From Actinocatenispora sp963815125 (GTDB taxonomy: Bacteria > Actinomycetota > Actinomycetes > Mycobacteriales > Micromonosporaceae): a DNA stretch of 64,000 nt. A model generated the notes under the pieces. That model was not told the origin of the DNA, searched no databases, and saw only the letters and a list, made by a program, of their open reading frames with translations. Position 1 is the first letter of the stretch. Each line of letters starts with the position of its first letter. The DNA lies in assembly GCA_963815125.1 (NCBI GenBank), contig CAWFFM010000001.1, positions 434,001-498,000 of the forward strand, read 5' to 3'. The position numbers were made by a program, and so were the translations under genes. This document shows, piece by piece, positions 25,881 to 34,869 of this stretch.

Positions 25881-27485
25881 TCAGGGCATCCGGTCGTACG
25901 CGGGCAGGGTCAGGAAGTCCACGAAGTCGTCGGCCAGGGCGACCTCGGTGAACAGCGCGCTCGCCGCGTCGAACCCGTCCGGGTCGTAGCTGTCGCCGAG
26001 CGACACCCGCAGCTTGTCGAGTTCCTCCGCCACCACCTGCTCGACCAGTGCCCGGGTGACCTTCTCCCCGCCGGCCAGCGTCACATCGTTGTGCAGCCAC
26101 TGCCAGATCTGCGATCGGGAGATCTCCGCGGTGGCGGCGTCCTCCATCAGGTTGAAGATGCCGACCGCACCGGACCCCTTCAGCCAGGCCGCCAGGTACT
26201 GCAGGCCGACACTGACCCCGTTGCGCAGCCCGTCGAGCGTCGCCTCGCCCGGGGTGGCCGCCACGTTGAGCAGTTCGTCCGCCGTGACCTTGACGTCCTC
26301 ACGGGTACGGTGCCGCTGGTTGGGCGATTCGCCCAGCACAGCGTCGAAGATCTCCCGGCACACCGGTACCAGATCGGGATGGGCTACCCAGGAACCGTCA
26401 AAGCCGTCACCGGCCTCACGTTCCTTGTCCTGCCGGACCTTGGCCAGCGCGGTCGCGTTGACCTCCGGGTCACGCCGGCTGGGAATGAACGCGGCCATTC
26501 CGCCGATCGCGTGTGCGCCGCGCTTGTGGCAGGTCTGTACGAGAAGCTCGGTGTACGCGCGCATGAACGGTGCGGTCATGGTGACCGCGTTGCGGTCCGG
26601 CAGCAGGAAACGCTCACCGCGGCTGCGGAACTTCTTGATGATGCTGAACAGGTAGTCCCACCGGCCGGCGTTCAGCCCGGCGGAATGCTCCCGCAGTTCG
26701 TAGAGGATCTCCTCCATGCAGAACGCGGCCGGGATCGTCTCGATCAGTACGGTGGCCCGTATCGTGCCCCGGGCGAGTCCGAGCAGATCCTCCACGTGGG
26801 TGAACACGTCGTTCCACAGCCGCGCCTCCAGATGGCTCTCCATCTTGGGCAGGTAGTAGTAGACGCCCTGACCCCGGTCGCGCTGCCGTTCGGCGCAGTG
26901 CGTCACGTACAGGGTGAAGTCGAACAGGCTGCCGGACACCGGTTCACCGTCGACCAGCACGTGCTTCTCGGGCAGATGCCAGCCACGGGGCCGTACCACG
27001 ATGGTGGCGAGTTCCTCGCCGAGTTCGTACCGCTTGCCTTCCGGGCTGGTGAAGTCGATGGTGCGGTCCAACGCGTCGCCCAGGTTCAGCTGGCCGGAGA
27101 CCATGTTCTCCCACAGTGGGGTGTTGGCGTCCTCGAAGTCGGCCAGCCACACCTTCGCCCCGGAATTGAGGGCGTTGATGGTCATCTTGCGGTCGGTGGG
27201 GCCGGTGATCTCGACGCGACGGTCAGCCAGGCCGGGCGCGGGCGAGGCGACCTGCCAGTCTCCGCCACGGATCTGGCCGGTGTCGGTCGGGAAGTCCAAC
27301 GATCCGCCCGCGTGCAACCGGTTCTGCTGCTCGACCCGTGCCGCGAGCAGCTCCAGGCGGCGCGGGTCGAACCGGCGGTGCAGATCGGCCAGCAGGGTGA
27401 GCGCCTCGGGGGTCAGCACCTCGTGGTACCGGTCGTGGATCTCGCCGGTGATGGTCACACCGTCCGGGGTCGGAAGCTCCGGCAT
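25881..27485 (-). CDS. aceB: Malate synthase A
   Basis: The 534-residue protein matches the length of malate synthase A. It condenses glyoxylate with acetyl-CoA to malate in the cytosol. Signature blocks include the early RGGDWQVASPAPGL region, DFEDANTPLW, the RPRGWHLPEKHV active-site region, FSIIKKFRSR and the catalytic Asp segment near the C-terminus (NLMEDAATAEISRSQIWQW). The ATG at 27485 begins MPELPTPDGVTITGEI. An IclR-type regulator is divergent, 100 bases away, which is the usual arrangement for acetate or glyoxylate control. A GlcD/GlcF-like glyoxylate-forming enzyme lies about 18 kb downstream. Isocitrate lyase is not in the window. Confidence 0.95.
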   Translation of the reverse strand: MPELPTPDGVTITGEIHDRYHEVLTPEALTLLADLHRRFDPRRLELLAARVEQQNRLHAGGSLDFPTDTGQIRGGDWQVASPAPGLADRRVEITGPTDRKMTINALNSGAKVWLADFEDANTPLWENMVSGQLNLGDALDRTIDFTSPEGKRYELGEELATIVVRPRGWHLPEKHVLVDGEPVSGSLFDFTLYVTHCAERQRDRGQGVYYYLPKMESHLEARLWNDVFTHVEDLLGLARGTIRATVLIETIPAAFCMEEILYELREHSAGLNAGRWDYLFSIIKKFRSRGERFLLPDRNAVTMTAPFMRAYTELLVQTCHKRGAHAIGGMAAFIPSRRDPEVNATALAKVRQDKEREAGDGFDGSWVAHPDLVPVCREIFDAVLGESPNQRHRTREDVKVTADELLNVAATPGEATLDGLRNGVSVGLQYLAAWLKGSGAVGIFNLMEDAATAEISRSQIWQWLHNDVTLAGGEKVTRALVEQVVAEELDKLRVSLGDSYDPDGFDAASALFTEVALADDFVDFLTLPAYDRMP

Positions 27486-27502
27486 GGCTGCCTCATTTCG
27501 TA

Positions 27503-27532
27503 TGGTGGAACGCTGTTTCTTTTTGTGGAATA
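27503..27532. promoter_or_regulatory. Candidate IclR operator between aceB and iclR-like gene
   Basis: In the 100-base divergent gap the sequence GTGGAACGCTGTTTC (about 27506-27520) forms an imperfect inverted repeat, GGAAC/GTTTC, and is followed by a second GTGGAA (27525-27530). IclR-type boxes are often TGGAA-N-TTCCA-like, so this is a reasonable binding site. The call is tentative. Confidence 0.35.
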
Positions 27533-27585
27533 CTCAGCACGATACCTGGGACCGGAACGACGCGGCAACAGAAGGAGAAACACCG

Positions 27586-28344
27586 ATGGCGGGATCCGCC
27601 GGTGGCGCACAGTCCGTCGACCGCACGCTCGAACTGCTCGGCGCCCTCGGCGATGCGGACCGCTCACTCACCCTCTCCGAACTCGCCGGCGCCGTCGGAC
27701 TCGCGCCGCCTACCGCACACCGGTTGGTACGCAGCCTGGTCCGGTACGGCTATGTGCGCCAGGAACCGTCCCGCCGCTACACGCTCGGGCCCCGCCTGGT
27801 ATTCCTCGGTGAACGGGCCGGGCGGCTGCTCGGTGGCTGGGCCGAGCCCTATCTCGCGCAACTGCGTGACAGCACCGGAGAGACGACCAACCTGGCCCTG
27901 CTCGACGGCGACGAGATCGTCTACGTCACGCAGTCCGCCAGCCGGCACCAGATGCGGATGTTCACCGAGCCCGGCAGTCGTGTCCTGCCGCACGGCACCG
28001 CAGTCGGTAAAGCGTTGCTGGCTCAACTTCCCGACGAGGCGGTACGGGCCCTGTTGTCCCGTACCGGAATGCCGGCCCGTACCGATGCCACCATCACCGA
28101 CCCGGACCACTTCCTCGTACACCTCGATGAGGTACGGCGGGCCGGTTACGCGGTCGACGACGGTGAACAGGAGACCAGCGTGCGGTGCCTGGGAATGGCC
28201 GTACCGGATGCACCAACTCCGATGGCCGTGTCGGTTTCCGGCCCTGCGGGGCGCATCACCGACGCCACCGAACAACTGTTCGTACCCGAACTGAGGCGGG
28301 TCGCGGCAGAAATGGGGCGCGCCTTGTCCTCTTCGGCACGTTAG
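27586..28344 (+). CDS. IclR family transcriptional regulator
   Basis: The protein has 252 residues. The N-terminal winged helix (SVDRTLELLGALGDADRSLTL, ELAGAVGLAPPTAHRLVRSLVRYGYV) is followed by an IclR effector domain (GETTNLALLDGDEIVYV, LPHGTAVGKALLAQLP, EVRRAGYAVDDGEQETSVRCLGMAV). The ATG at 27586 follows GAAGGAGAAA. It is divergent from malate synthase, so it probably controls aceB and itself, with glyoxylate, pyruvate or a related acid as ligand. In E. coli IclR represses the glyoxylate operon, while actinobacterial relatives include AllR and other purine or acid regulators. Confidence 0.9.
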   Translation: MAGSAGGAQSVDRTLELLGALGDADRSLTLSELAGAVGLAPPTAHRLVRSLVRYGYVRQEPSRRYTLGPRLVFLGERAGRLLGGWAEPYLAQLRDSTGETTNLALLDGDEIVYVTQSASRHQMRMFTEPGSRVLPHGTAVGKALLAQLPDEAVRALLSRTGMPARTDATITDPDHFLVHLDEVRRAGYAVDDGEQETSVRCLGMAVPDAPTPMAVSVSGPAGRITDATEQLFVPELRRVAAEMGRALSSSAR

Positions 28345-28496
28345 TGCGGGCACGCGGTAACCACACTCAATCTCATTGCTGGGCAAGGAAAATGCGAGCG
28401 TAATCGGACCCACACTACCGCTGATCCTGGTCAGAGCAGGAAAACGAATCTCGCGAATATCCGGTGCGTTGCGCAAACGCGGTGCACAGTGGACAT

Positions 28497-28688
28497 ATGA
28501 GTGACCGTGGTGGACCGCGTATCTACTGGTGTCTGCGGTATGGACAGGCCGGGCCGGACGCGGAAACGCGCGCTGACCGGCTGTTGCTGCATCCGCAGGA
28601 CACCGTTGCGGCCGCACGGCGCGCTCTGCGACAGCTCAACCGGAGCAGGGACGCCGAGGACGTCCACCGGAGAGCCAGCATCGGCTGA
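28497..28688 (+). CDS. Small hypothetical protein
   Basis: A 63-codon frame starts at ATG 28497 (MSDRGGPRIYWCLRYGQAGPD) and ends at 28688. It is charged and has a helix rich in Ala and Arg near the C-terminus (DTVAAARRALRQLNRSRD). No clear ribosome site precedes it, and no family was recognised. Codon use is compatible with a real gene (strong third-position GC), but the support is limited. Confidence 0.4.
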   Translation: MSDRGGPRIYWCLRYGQAGPDAETRADRLLLHPQDTVAAARRALRQLNRSRDAEDVHRRASIG

Positions 28689-28911
28689 CGGCGCAGCCGT
28701 CGGTCCCACGGAGATGTTGACGCGACCCAAGAGGAGCCGATCACGCGAGCCGGCAGACGATGACAGAACCGAAGACCATGCCGAGCACGCCACCGCGATA
28801 CGTCAGCAGCCACCGGAATGCAGTGGACGCCGGGGCCGAACCGCGGTCACGACCGTGGTTCGCACATCGCCGATGACGCCCCGAACGTTCCGACAAGGGG
28901 AGGACGCAGAC

Positions 28912-30165
28912 ATGGCCACAACAGCCAAGGCAACCGCAAAGCGGCAGAGCACCACCCGCAAACCCAGCTCGGGAACCCGTACCGCCAAGGCCCGTAAGAC
29001 CTCGGCCGCAGCTTCGGGTACCCGACGGACCGCCACCGCGCGTACCCGGGTGGCGAAGAAGACGGCAACCCGCAGCCCGGCGAGCAAGCGCACCGTGGCG
29101 AAGCGGGCGCCGGCCAAGCGCACCACCGCCAAGCGGGCCACCGCCAAGCGGGCCACTACTGCAAAGCGCACCACGGCGGCGAAGCGTGCTACCGCAACGA
29201 AGCGGGCCAGTACGGCACGCAAGACCGCTGCCCGTAAGGCAACGACGGCGCGTAAGGCAACGACGGCCCGTAAGGCAACGACGGCCCGTAAGGCAACGAC
29301 GGCCCGTAAGACGACCGCCCGCAAGGTAGGAGCTGCGCGTAAGACGACCGCCCGCAAGGTAGGAGCTGCGCGTAAGACGACCGCCCGCAAGGTAGGAGCT
29401 GCGCGTAAGACCACTGCCCGTAAGGCAGGGGCCGCGCGGAAGACGGCGGCGAAGCGGACCACGGCGGCGCGTAAGGCAACCAGCCCACGCAAGACCGCGG
29501 CCCGTAAGGCGCCGGCCCGCAAGGCAGCTACCGCCCGTAAGGTAGGAGCTGCGCGTAAGACGACCGCCCGTAAGGTAGGAGCTGCGCGTAAGACGACCGC
29601 CCGCAAGGTAGGAGCTGCGCGTAAGACCACTGCCCGTAAGGCAGGGGCCGCGCGGAAGACGGCGGCGAAGCGGACCACGGCGGCGCGTAAGGCAACCAGC
29701 CCACGCAAGACCGCGGCCCGCAAGACCACGGCCCGCACGTCCACGGCCCGCAAGGCGCCGGCCCGCAAGACGGCAACCGCCCGTAAGACGGCAACCGCCC
29801 GCAAGGCGCCGGCCCGAAAGGCGGCCGCCGGCCGGGCGCCAGCCACCCGCCGGACGACCACCAAGCGGGCCACACCGGCCAAGCGAACCACGGCGAAACG
29901 GACCGCCACGGCCGGTCGGGCAGCCGAGGTACGGCAGGCGACGGCCCGCCGGGCCGCCGCCGTACGCACGTCCGCGACGGGCCGGGCGATCGGTACGAAG
30001 GTGGCCGCGATCCGGCGGACCACGGTGAGCAAGATCGGTACGGCCAGGCGCGGTGCCGCCTCGTCGAGCCCGAAACGGGCCGGTGGGTCGATCCGGGCGA
30101 GGCGTTCAGCGACCGGTTCCATGACCCGGACCGCGGCACGTGCCGTCGGCCGGTCGGTCCACTGA
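28912..30165 (+). CDS. Histone H1-like Lys/Arg/Ala-rich protein with repeats
   Basis: The 417-residue protein consists almost wholly of Ala, Lys, Arg and Thr in short repeats (TARKATTARK, KVGAARKTTAR, SPRKTAARKAP). It resembles the C-terminal tails of histone H1 and of HU-type proteins in actinobacteria, without any folded domain at either end. It should bind DNA non-specifically and help compact the nucleoid. A 216-bp segment is duplicated in tandem (about 29325 and 29541), equal to exactly 72 codons, and shorter units recur four times near 29240-29300. The ATG at 28912 follows GGGGAGG. The protein is much longer than usual bacterial H1-like proteins. The minus strand shows a long open frame only because of the repeat composition. 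Confidence 0.8.
   Translation: MATTAKATAKRQSTTRKPSSGTRTAKARKTSAAASGTRRTATARTRVAKKTATRSPASKRTVAKRAPAKRTTAKRATAKRATTAKRTTAAKRATATKRASTARKTAARKATTARKATTARKATTARKATTARKTTARKVGAARKTTARKVGAARKTTARKVGAARKTTARKAGAARKTAAKRTTAARKATSPRKTAARKAPARKAATARKVGAARKTTARKVGAARKTTARKVGAARKTTARKAGAARKTAAKRTTAARKATSPRKTAARKTTARTSTARKAPARKTATARKTATARKAPARKAAAGRAPATRRTTTKRATPAKRTTAKRTATAGRAAEVRQATARRAAAVRTSATGRAIGTKVAAIRRTTVSKIGTARRGAASSSPKRAGGSIRARRSATGSMTRTAARAVGRSVH
29325..29726 (+). repeat. Tandem 216-bp duplication inside the H1-like gene
   Basis: The sequence GGTAGGAGCT at 29325 recurs at 29541, and CAGCCCACGC at 29481 recurs at 29697, both exactly 216 bases apart. The sequence between these points matches nearly perfectly. 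The offset is a multiple of three, so 72 residues were duplicated in frame. Within each copy, a 33-base unit around GTAGGAGCTGCGCGTAAG is repeated three times. Confidence 0.85.
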
Positions 30166-30372
30166 CGGTGGGCAGCAACCTGGTGGATCCCGCGCCGGTG
30201 CTGACCCGAGAAGTTGCACCACCTGCTGCGCCGCGAGCCCGGACCGGATGAGCGTCCGCTCGCGGCGCAGCACTCTGCGCCGACCCGCAACCCCGTCTGC
30301 GCCGCCCCCGATGTGACGTTTGTCCAACGGGATACGGCTGCCGCTGCCGGAACGGTGCGGTTGAATGGCCGC

Positions 30373-31065
30373 ATGCCCTATGACGTGAGCACCCTGCCGG
30401 ATGTATCGGGCCTGACCGTGGGGATTCTCGGTGGCACCGGCCCACAGGGACGTGGCCTGGCCTACCGGCTGGCCCGCGCGGGTCAGCAGGTCGTGCTGGG
30501 CTCGCGTGACGCCGAGCGTGGCGCTGCGGTGGCCGCTGACCTGGCCGAGCTGCCCGGTGCGGAGTCCGGCGTGCTCAGCGGCGGTGACAACGCCGTGGCG
30601 GCCGGCGCCGACCTGGTGATCGCGGCGTTGCCCTACGAAGGTCACGCCGAGACGCTGCTCGCGCTGCGTGGGCAGCTGGCCGGACGGATCGTGGTGGACT
30701 GCGTCAACCCTCTCGGCTTCGACAGGTCCGGGCCGTACGCCCTGTCCGTGCCCGAGGGCAGCGCCGCTCAGCAGGCCGCCACCCTGCTGCCGGACTCGCG
30801 GGTGACCGCGGCGTTCCACCACGTCAGCGCGGTGCTGCTGGCCGACCCCGAGGTCGACCGGGTGGACACCGACGTGCTGGTGCTCGGCGACGACCGTGAG
30901 GCCACCAGCCAGGTACAGGCGCTGGCCGGTCGGATCGCCGGAATGCGCGGGGTGTACGCGGGGCGGCTGCGCAACGCCGGCCAGGTCGAGGCGTTGACCG
31001 CCAATCTCATCGCGGTGAACAAGCGCTACAAGGCCCACGCCGGCATCCGGGTCACCGACGTCTAG
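30373..31065 (+). CDS. npdG: NADPH:F420 oxidoreductase
   Basis: The protein has 230 residues. It passes hydride between NADPH and coenzyme F420. The N-terminal Rossmann motif is GILGGTGPQGRGLAYRLARAG with a following VVLGSRDAERG strand, the usual NADP phosphate-binding Ser-Arg pair. The middle part (ALPYEGHAETLLALRGQL, DCVNPLGFDRSG) and the C-terminal block (GRLRNAGQVEALTANLIAVNKRYKAHAGIRVTDV) are characteristic of the family. The ATG at 30373 (MPYDVSTLP) was chosen. The presence of this enzyme shows that the organism uses F420, as most actinobacteria do. Confidence 0.92.
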   Translation: MPYDVSTLPDVSGLTVGILGGTGPQGRGLAYRLARAGQQVVLGSRDAERGAAVAADLAELPGAESGVLSGGDNAVAAGADLVIAALPYEGHAETLLALRGQLAGRIVVDCVNPLGFDRSGPYALSVPEGSAAQQAATLLPDSRVTAAFHHVSAVLLADPEVDRVDTDVLVLGDDREATSQVQALAGRIAGMRGVYAGRLRNAGQVEALTANLIAVNKRYKAHAGIRVTDV

Positions 31066-31159
31066 CGGTCGGCCCGCCCGCTGCGCCGTGGGCTGCCGGG
31101 GCCGTCCATCGGGGCGGTCGCGGATGGTCCGGGGCGGTCGTACCGCTTAGGGTGGGCGC

Positions 31160-31911
31160 ATGCGTGACGACCTGGGCGAACCGGTCGAGCTGACGACGGT
31201 GCCGGCGCGGGTGGTGTCCCTGGTGCCGTCGCTGACCGAGTCGGTGGCCCGCACCGGGCCGGGCATTCTGGTCGGCGCCACCGACTGGTGCACCGAGCCT
31301 GCGGGGCTCGCCGTGCCGCGGGTCGGGGGCAGCAAGTACCCGCGCGTCGAGGATGTGCTCGCCTGCACTCCGGACCTGGTACTGGCCAACGCCGAGGAGA
31401 ACCGGCCGGAGGACGTGGCGGCGCTGCGGGCGGCCAAGGTACCGGTTTGGGTCACCTACCCGCGTACCGTGGACGGGGCGCTGCGCAGTCTGGGGCGGAT
31501 GTTCGAGGTGCTCCGACTCGACCGGCCCGGCTGGCTGACCGAGGCCGCCCGGGTGTGGGCCGAGCCGTACCGTGGTACGCCGCGTCAGGCGGTCGTGGCG
31601 GTGTGGCGGCGCCCGTGGGTATGGCTGGGCCAGGACACGTTCGCCTCCGACGTCCTGCGGCATCTGGGGGTGGTCAACGTGCTTGCTATCCGCAGCGTTA
31701 CCCGCGCCGGGAGCCGGCCGACGTGCTGGCCCGCGATCCCGAACTGGTGGTGCTGCCCGACGAGCCGTACCGGTTCAGCGCCGAGGACGGGCCGGAGGTG
31801 TTCGCGCCGGTACCCTCCGCGCTGTGCTCAGGCCGGCATCTGACCTGGTACGGGCCTTCCCTGTGCGACGCCCGCCGGGTGCTGGAAGCCCAGCTCGCCG
31901 CGGCACGCTGA
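31160..31911 (+). pseudogene. BtuF-like metal-chelate receptor, frameshifted
   Basis: Two frames together give a 250-residue helical-backbone metal receptor. The first (ATG 31160) contains RVVSLVPSLTESVARTGPG, GATDWCTEPAGL, VGGSKYPRVEDVLACTPDLVLANAEENRPEDV and a second lobe to GVVNVLA. The frame then changes near 31684 to continue as YPQRYPRREPADVLARDPELVVLPDEPYRF until TGA at 31911. One missing base in the GTGCTTGCTATCCG context explains it. No signal peptide is seen, so the protein would be cytosolic, as in the actinobacterial cobalamin-binding-like members. The lesion is either real or a sequencing error. Confidence 0.75.
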
Positions 31912-31935
31912 GGCGCCGCGGCGTTACCGGACCGG

Positions 31936-32787
31936 TCAGAACGTGTGTTCCGGTGCGGGGAAGCTGCCCGCCGTGACGTCGTCGGCGAAGGCGCGGGCGG
32001 CGCCGGTGAGTACACCGGCAATGTCGGCGTACTTCTTCACGAACCGTGGGCTCTGCCCGGAGCGCATCCCGGCCATGTCCTGCCACACCATCACCTGGGC
32101 GTCACAGTCCGGCCCGGCGCCGATACCGATGGTCGGTATCGCCAGCTCGTGCGTGATGCGTTTCGCCACCTGACCCGGCACCATCTCCAGGACCACGGCG
32201 AACGCGCCCGCCTCACACACCGCGTGGGCGTCGGCGATGACCGCGTCGGCAGTGTCGCCGCGACCCTGCACCCGGTAGCCGCCGAGCAGGTGTTCGGACT
32301 GGGGAGTGAACCCGATGTGGGCCATCACCGGGATGCCGGCCGCGGTCAGGGCCTCGATCTGGGGCCGCATCCGTACGCCGCCCTCGAGCTTGACGGCCTG
32401 CGCGCCACCCTCCTTCATCAGCCGTACCGCGCTGGCCAGCGCCTGCTGCGGTCCTGCCTCGTAGCTACCGAACGGCAGGTCGGCCACCACCAGTGCCCGG
32501 CTGGTCGCCCGGGTGACGGCCTTGAGCAGCGGTAGCAGTTCGTCGAGGGTGACCGAGAGGGTCGTCTCGTAGCCGTACACGTTGTTGGCCGCCGAATCGC
32601 CGACCAACAGGACCGGAATGCCGATCTGGTCGAAGATGGCGGCGGTGTACTGGTCGTAGCTGGTCAGCATCGGCCACGGCTCGCCGCGTTCCTTGGCCTT
32701 CTGCAGATGCGCGATGCGTACCCGCCGCAGAGCCGGACCACCGTACAGACTGGCTTCGCCCGTCCCGTCGGTGTGCTTGTCGGACAT
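31936..32787 (-). CDS. panB: Ketopantoate hydroxymethyltransferase
   Basis: The protein has 283 residues. It transfers a hydroxymethyl group from 5,10-methylene-THF to 3-methyl-2-oxobutanoate, the first step of pantothenate synthesis. Signature parts are MLTSYDQYTAAIFD, VLLVGDSAANNVYGYETTLSVTLDE, the Mg-binding VVADLPFGSYE, AVKLEGGVRM, IPVMAHIGFTPQS and the TIGIGAGPDCDAQVMVWQDM block containing the catalytic base region. The ATG at 32787 follows AGGGAGAAG. It precedes nadE and glnA2, the same order as in mycobacteria (panB-glnA2-glnE). Confidence 0.95.
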   Translation of the reverse strand: MSDKHTDGTGEASLYGGPALRRVRIAHLQKAKERGEPWPMLTSYDQYTAAIFDQIGIPVLLVGDSAANNVYGYETTLSVTLDELLPLLKAVTRATSRALVVADLPFGSYEAGPQQALASAVRLMKEGGAQAVKLEGGVRMRPQIEALTAAGIPVMAHIGFTPQSEHLLGGYRVQGRGDTADAVIADAHAVCEAGAFAVVLEMVPGQVAKRITHELAIPTIGIGAGPDCDAQVMVWQDMAGMRSGQSPRFVKKYADIAGVLTGAARAFADDVTAGSFPAPEHTF

Positions 32788-32978
32788 GACTTCTCCCTTC
32801 CTCGGGGCCCGTTCTTCGGGTCCCCGGGTGCGGAGCGTCGACCAGGACGGCAGACGGTACGCGCCGGCGCTGGCGTGCTCCAGTGCCGATCCTGGCACCA
32901 GAACACCCCGTGGCGGGAGTACCAGGTTGAGAATGTCACACGTCGGTACCGAGGATCGGGTGTACCGGGACGGACCGG

Positions 32979-34736
32979 TCAGGGCCGCAGCAGGTCCCGG
33001 TACCGGTTGGTGATCGGCAGTCGCCGGTCGCGGCCGAACGCCTTCGGGCTGATCTTGGGGCCGGGCGCGGACTGCCGCCGCTTGTACTCGGCGATGTCCA
33101 CCAGCCGGATCACCTCATCGACGATGGCGGCGTCGTGCCCGGCGGCGATCAGGTCATGGCGACCGGCGTCGCCATCCACGTAGCCGGCCAGGATGGCGTC
33201 GAGCTCGTCGTAGGAGGGCAGGGTGTCGCTGTCCAGTTGGCCGGGACGCAGTTCCGCGCTGGGTGGCTTGCTGATCGAGTTCTCCGGGATCGGCGGGGCG
33301 GTACCGCGCCGGGCCGCGTCCCCGTTGCGCCACCGGGCCAGCCGGTAGACCAGTGTCTTCGGTACGTCCTTGAGCGGATTGAACCCGCCCACCGAGTCAC
33401 CGTACAAAGTGGAGTATCCGACGGCGAGTTCACTCTTGTTGCCGGTGGTGAGAACCAGATGACCCTCCTGATTGGACAGTGCCATCAGCAGTACGCCCCG
33501 GATGCGCGCCTGCAAGTTCTCCACCGCCATGCCCGACAGTGTCAGGTTGGCCAGGAAGGTGTCCACCATCGGCGCGATCGGCTCGGTGCGGTAGCGCAGG
33601 CCGGTACGACGGGCCAGTTCCGCGGCATCGGAGCGGGAATGCGCCGAGGAGTACCCGCTGGGCATCGAGATGCCGTGCACCCGCGGTGCACCGAGCGCAT
33701 CGCAGGCGATCGCGGCCACCACCGAGGAGTCGATGCCGCCGGACAGGCCCAGTACGACCGTCTCGAACCGGTTCTTGTGCGCGTAGTCGCGCAGCCCGGT
33801 GACCAGCGCCGACCACACCTCGGCCAGCGCGTCGACCCGCTCGGTCAGCGTCCCGTCGCGGCGCGGTCCGGTCACCGTGGGCTGCGGCCCGGACAGCTCC
33901 ACCAGGTCGATCCGCATCCCGGCCGCGCTCTGCGGTCGTGACGCCGCCGCGGCCGGCAGGTCCAGATCGAGTACGACCAGCTCTTCGGCGAACTGCGCGG
34001 CCCGGGCCAGTATTTCCCCGTCGGCGTCGACCACCAGCGAGTCGCCCTCGAAGACCAGCTCGTCCTGCCCGCCGACCATGTTCACGTACGCCAGTACGGC
34101 GCCGGCCTCGGCGGAGCGCCGCCGGCACAGATCCGCCCGGGTGTCGTCCTTGGCCAGTTCGAACGGTGAACCGTTCACGGTGACCACCAGTCCGGCCCCG
34201 GCTGCCCGGGCGGCGCTGAACGGCCCGCCCGGCTGCCACAGGTCCTCGCAGATGGTCAGCGCCACGTCCACCCCGCCGATCCGGACCAGCTGCAGGGTGT
34301 CGCCCGGTACGAAGTACCGGTCCTCGTCGAACACCCCGTAGTTGGGCAGGTGGTGCTTGAAGTAGCGGGCCACCATCCGCCCCTGGGCCAGTACGGCCAG
34401 CGCATTGCGCGGCCCGTGCGCCGGGTCGGTCTCGCTGCTGCTGTGCCGGGGCCCGTCCGCGTCGAGGTAGCCGACCAGTACCGGCAGCTCGCCGAGTCCG
34501 TCGGCGGCCAGGTCGGCGGCCAGCGCCCGGACGCCCTCCTGGCTGGCGGCCACGAAGGACGCCCGGAACACCAGGTCCTCGACCGGATAGCCGGTCAGCA
34601 TCATCTCCGGGAAGGCGACCAGCTGCGCGCCCTCGGCGGCGGCCTGCCGCGCCCGGCCACGGACGATCGTGGCGTTACCGGCGATGTCCCCGACGGTCGG
34701 GTTGACCTGGGCGAGTGCGATGCGCAGGGTCGGCAT
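32979..34736 (-). CDS. nadE: Glutamine-dependent NAD+ synthetase
   Basis: The protein has 585 residues in two domains. The N-terminal nitrilase-like glutaminase (residues about 1-270) shows the Glu in VAFPEMMLTGYP, Lys in FKHHLPNYGVFDEDR and the Cys in LTICEDLWQPGG. The C-terminal synthetase has the ATP-binding PP-motif VVLGLSGGIDSSVVA, TTGNKSELAVGYSTLYGD and a final KISPKAFGRDRRLPI. It amidates deamido-NAD+ using glutamine. The ATG at 34736 begins MPTLRIALAQVNPTVGD. Its length agrees with the shorter of the two actinobacterial NadE classes. Confidence 0.95.
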   Translation of the reverse strand: MPTLRIALAQVNPTVGDIAGNATIVRGRARQAAAEGAQLVAFPEMMLTGYPVEDLVFRASFVAASQEGVRALAADLAADGLGELPVLVGYLDADGPRHSSSETDPAHGPRNALAVLAQGRMVARYFKHHLPNYGVFDEDRYFVPGDTLQLVRIGGVDVALTICEDLWQPGGPFSAARAAGAGLVVTVNGSPFELAKDDTRADLCRRRSAEAGAVLAYVNMVGGQDELVFEGDSLVVDADGEILARAAQFAEELVVLDLDLPAAAASRPQSAAGMRIDLVELSGPQPTVTGPRRDGTLTERVDALAEVWSALVTGLRDYAHKNRFETVVLGLSGGIDSSVVAAIACDALGAPRVHGISMPSGYSSAHSRSDAAELARRTGLRYRTEPIAPMVDTFLANLTLSGMAVENLQARIRGVLLMALSNQEGHLVLTTGNKSELAVGYSTLYGDSVGGFNPLKDVPKTLVYRLARWRNGDAARRGTAPPIPENSISKPPSAELRPGQLDSDTLPSYDELDAILAGYVDGDAGRHDLIAAGHDAAIVDEVIRLVDIAEYKRRQSAPGPKISPKAFGRDRRLPITNRYRDLLRP

Positions 34737-34869
34737 GCCGCCATCCTCGCGCATCGTGGCGACCGGGCGGAGCGACCCGGCGATCGTCGGGACCGGGTGA
34801 CCGTGGGGACCGGGTGATCGTGTGGGCCGGGTGCAAGGCCCTGCCGGGCGCAACGCCCTGCCGGGCAGC

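Noticed and set aside
29240..29730. Repeats in the H1-like gene as a CRISPR-like array
   Set aside because: The repeats are in-frame multiples of three, lack unique spacers and encode a consistent basic protein.
28803..30374. 523-codon minus-strand frame that looks like a Val/Leu/Arg-rich repeat protein
   Set aside because: It is the complement of the Lys/Ala repeat gene; the repeats give an open frame on the opposite strand. The plus strand has the ribosome site and sensible composition.
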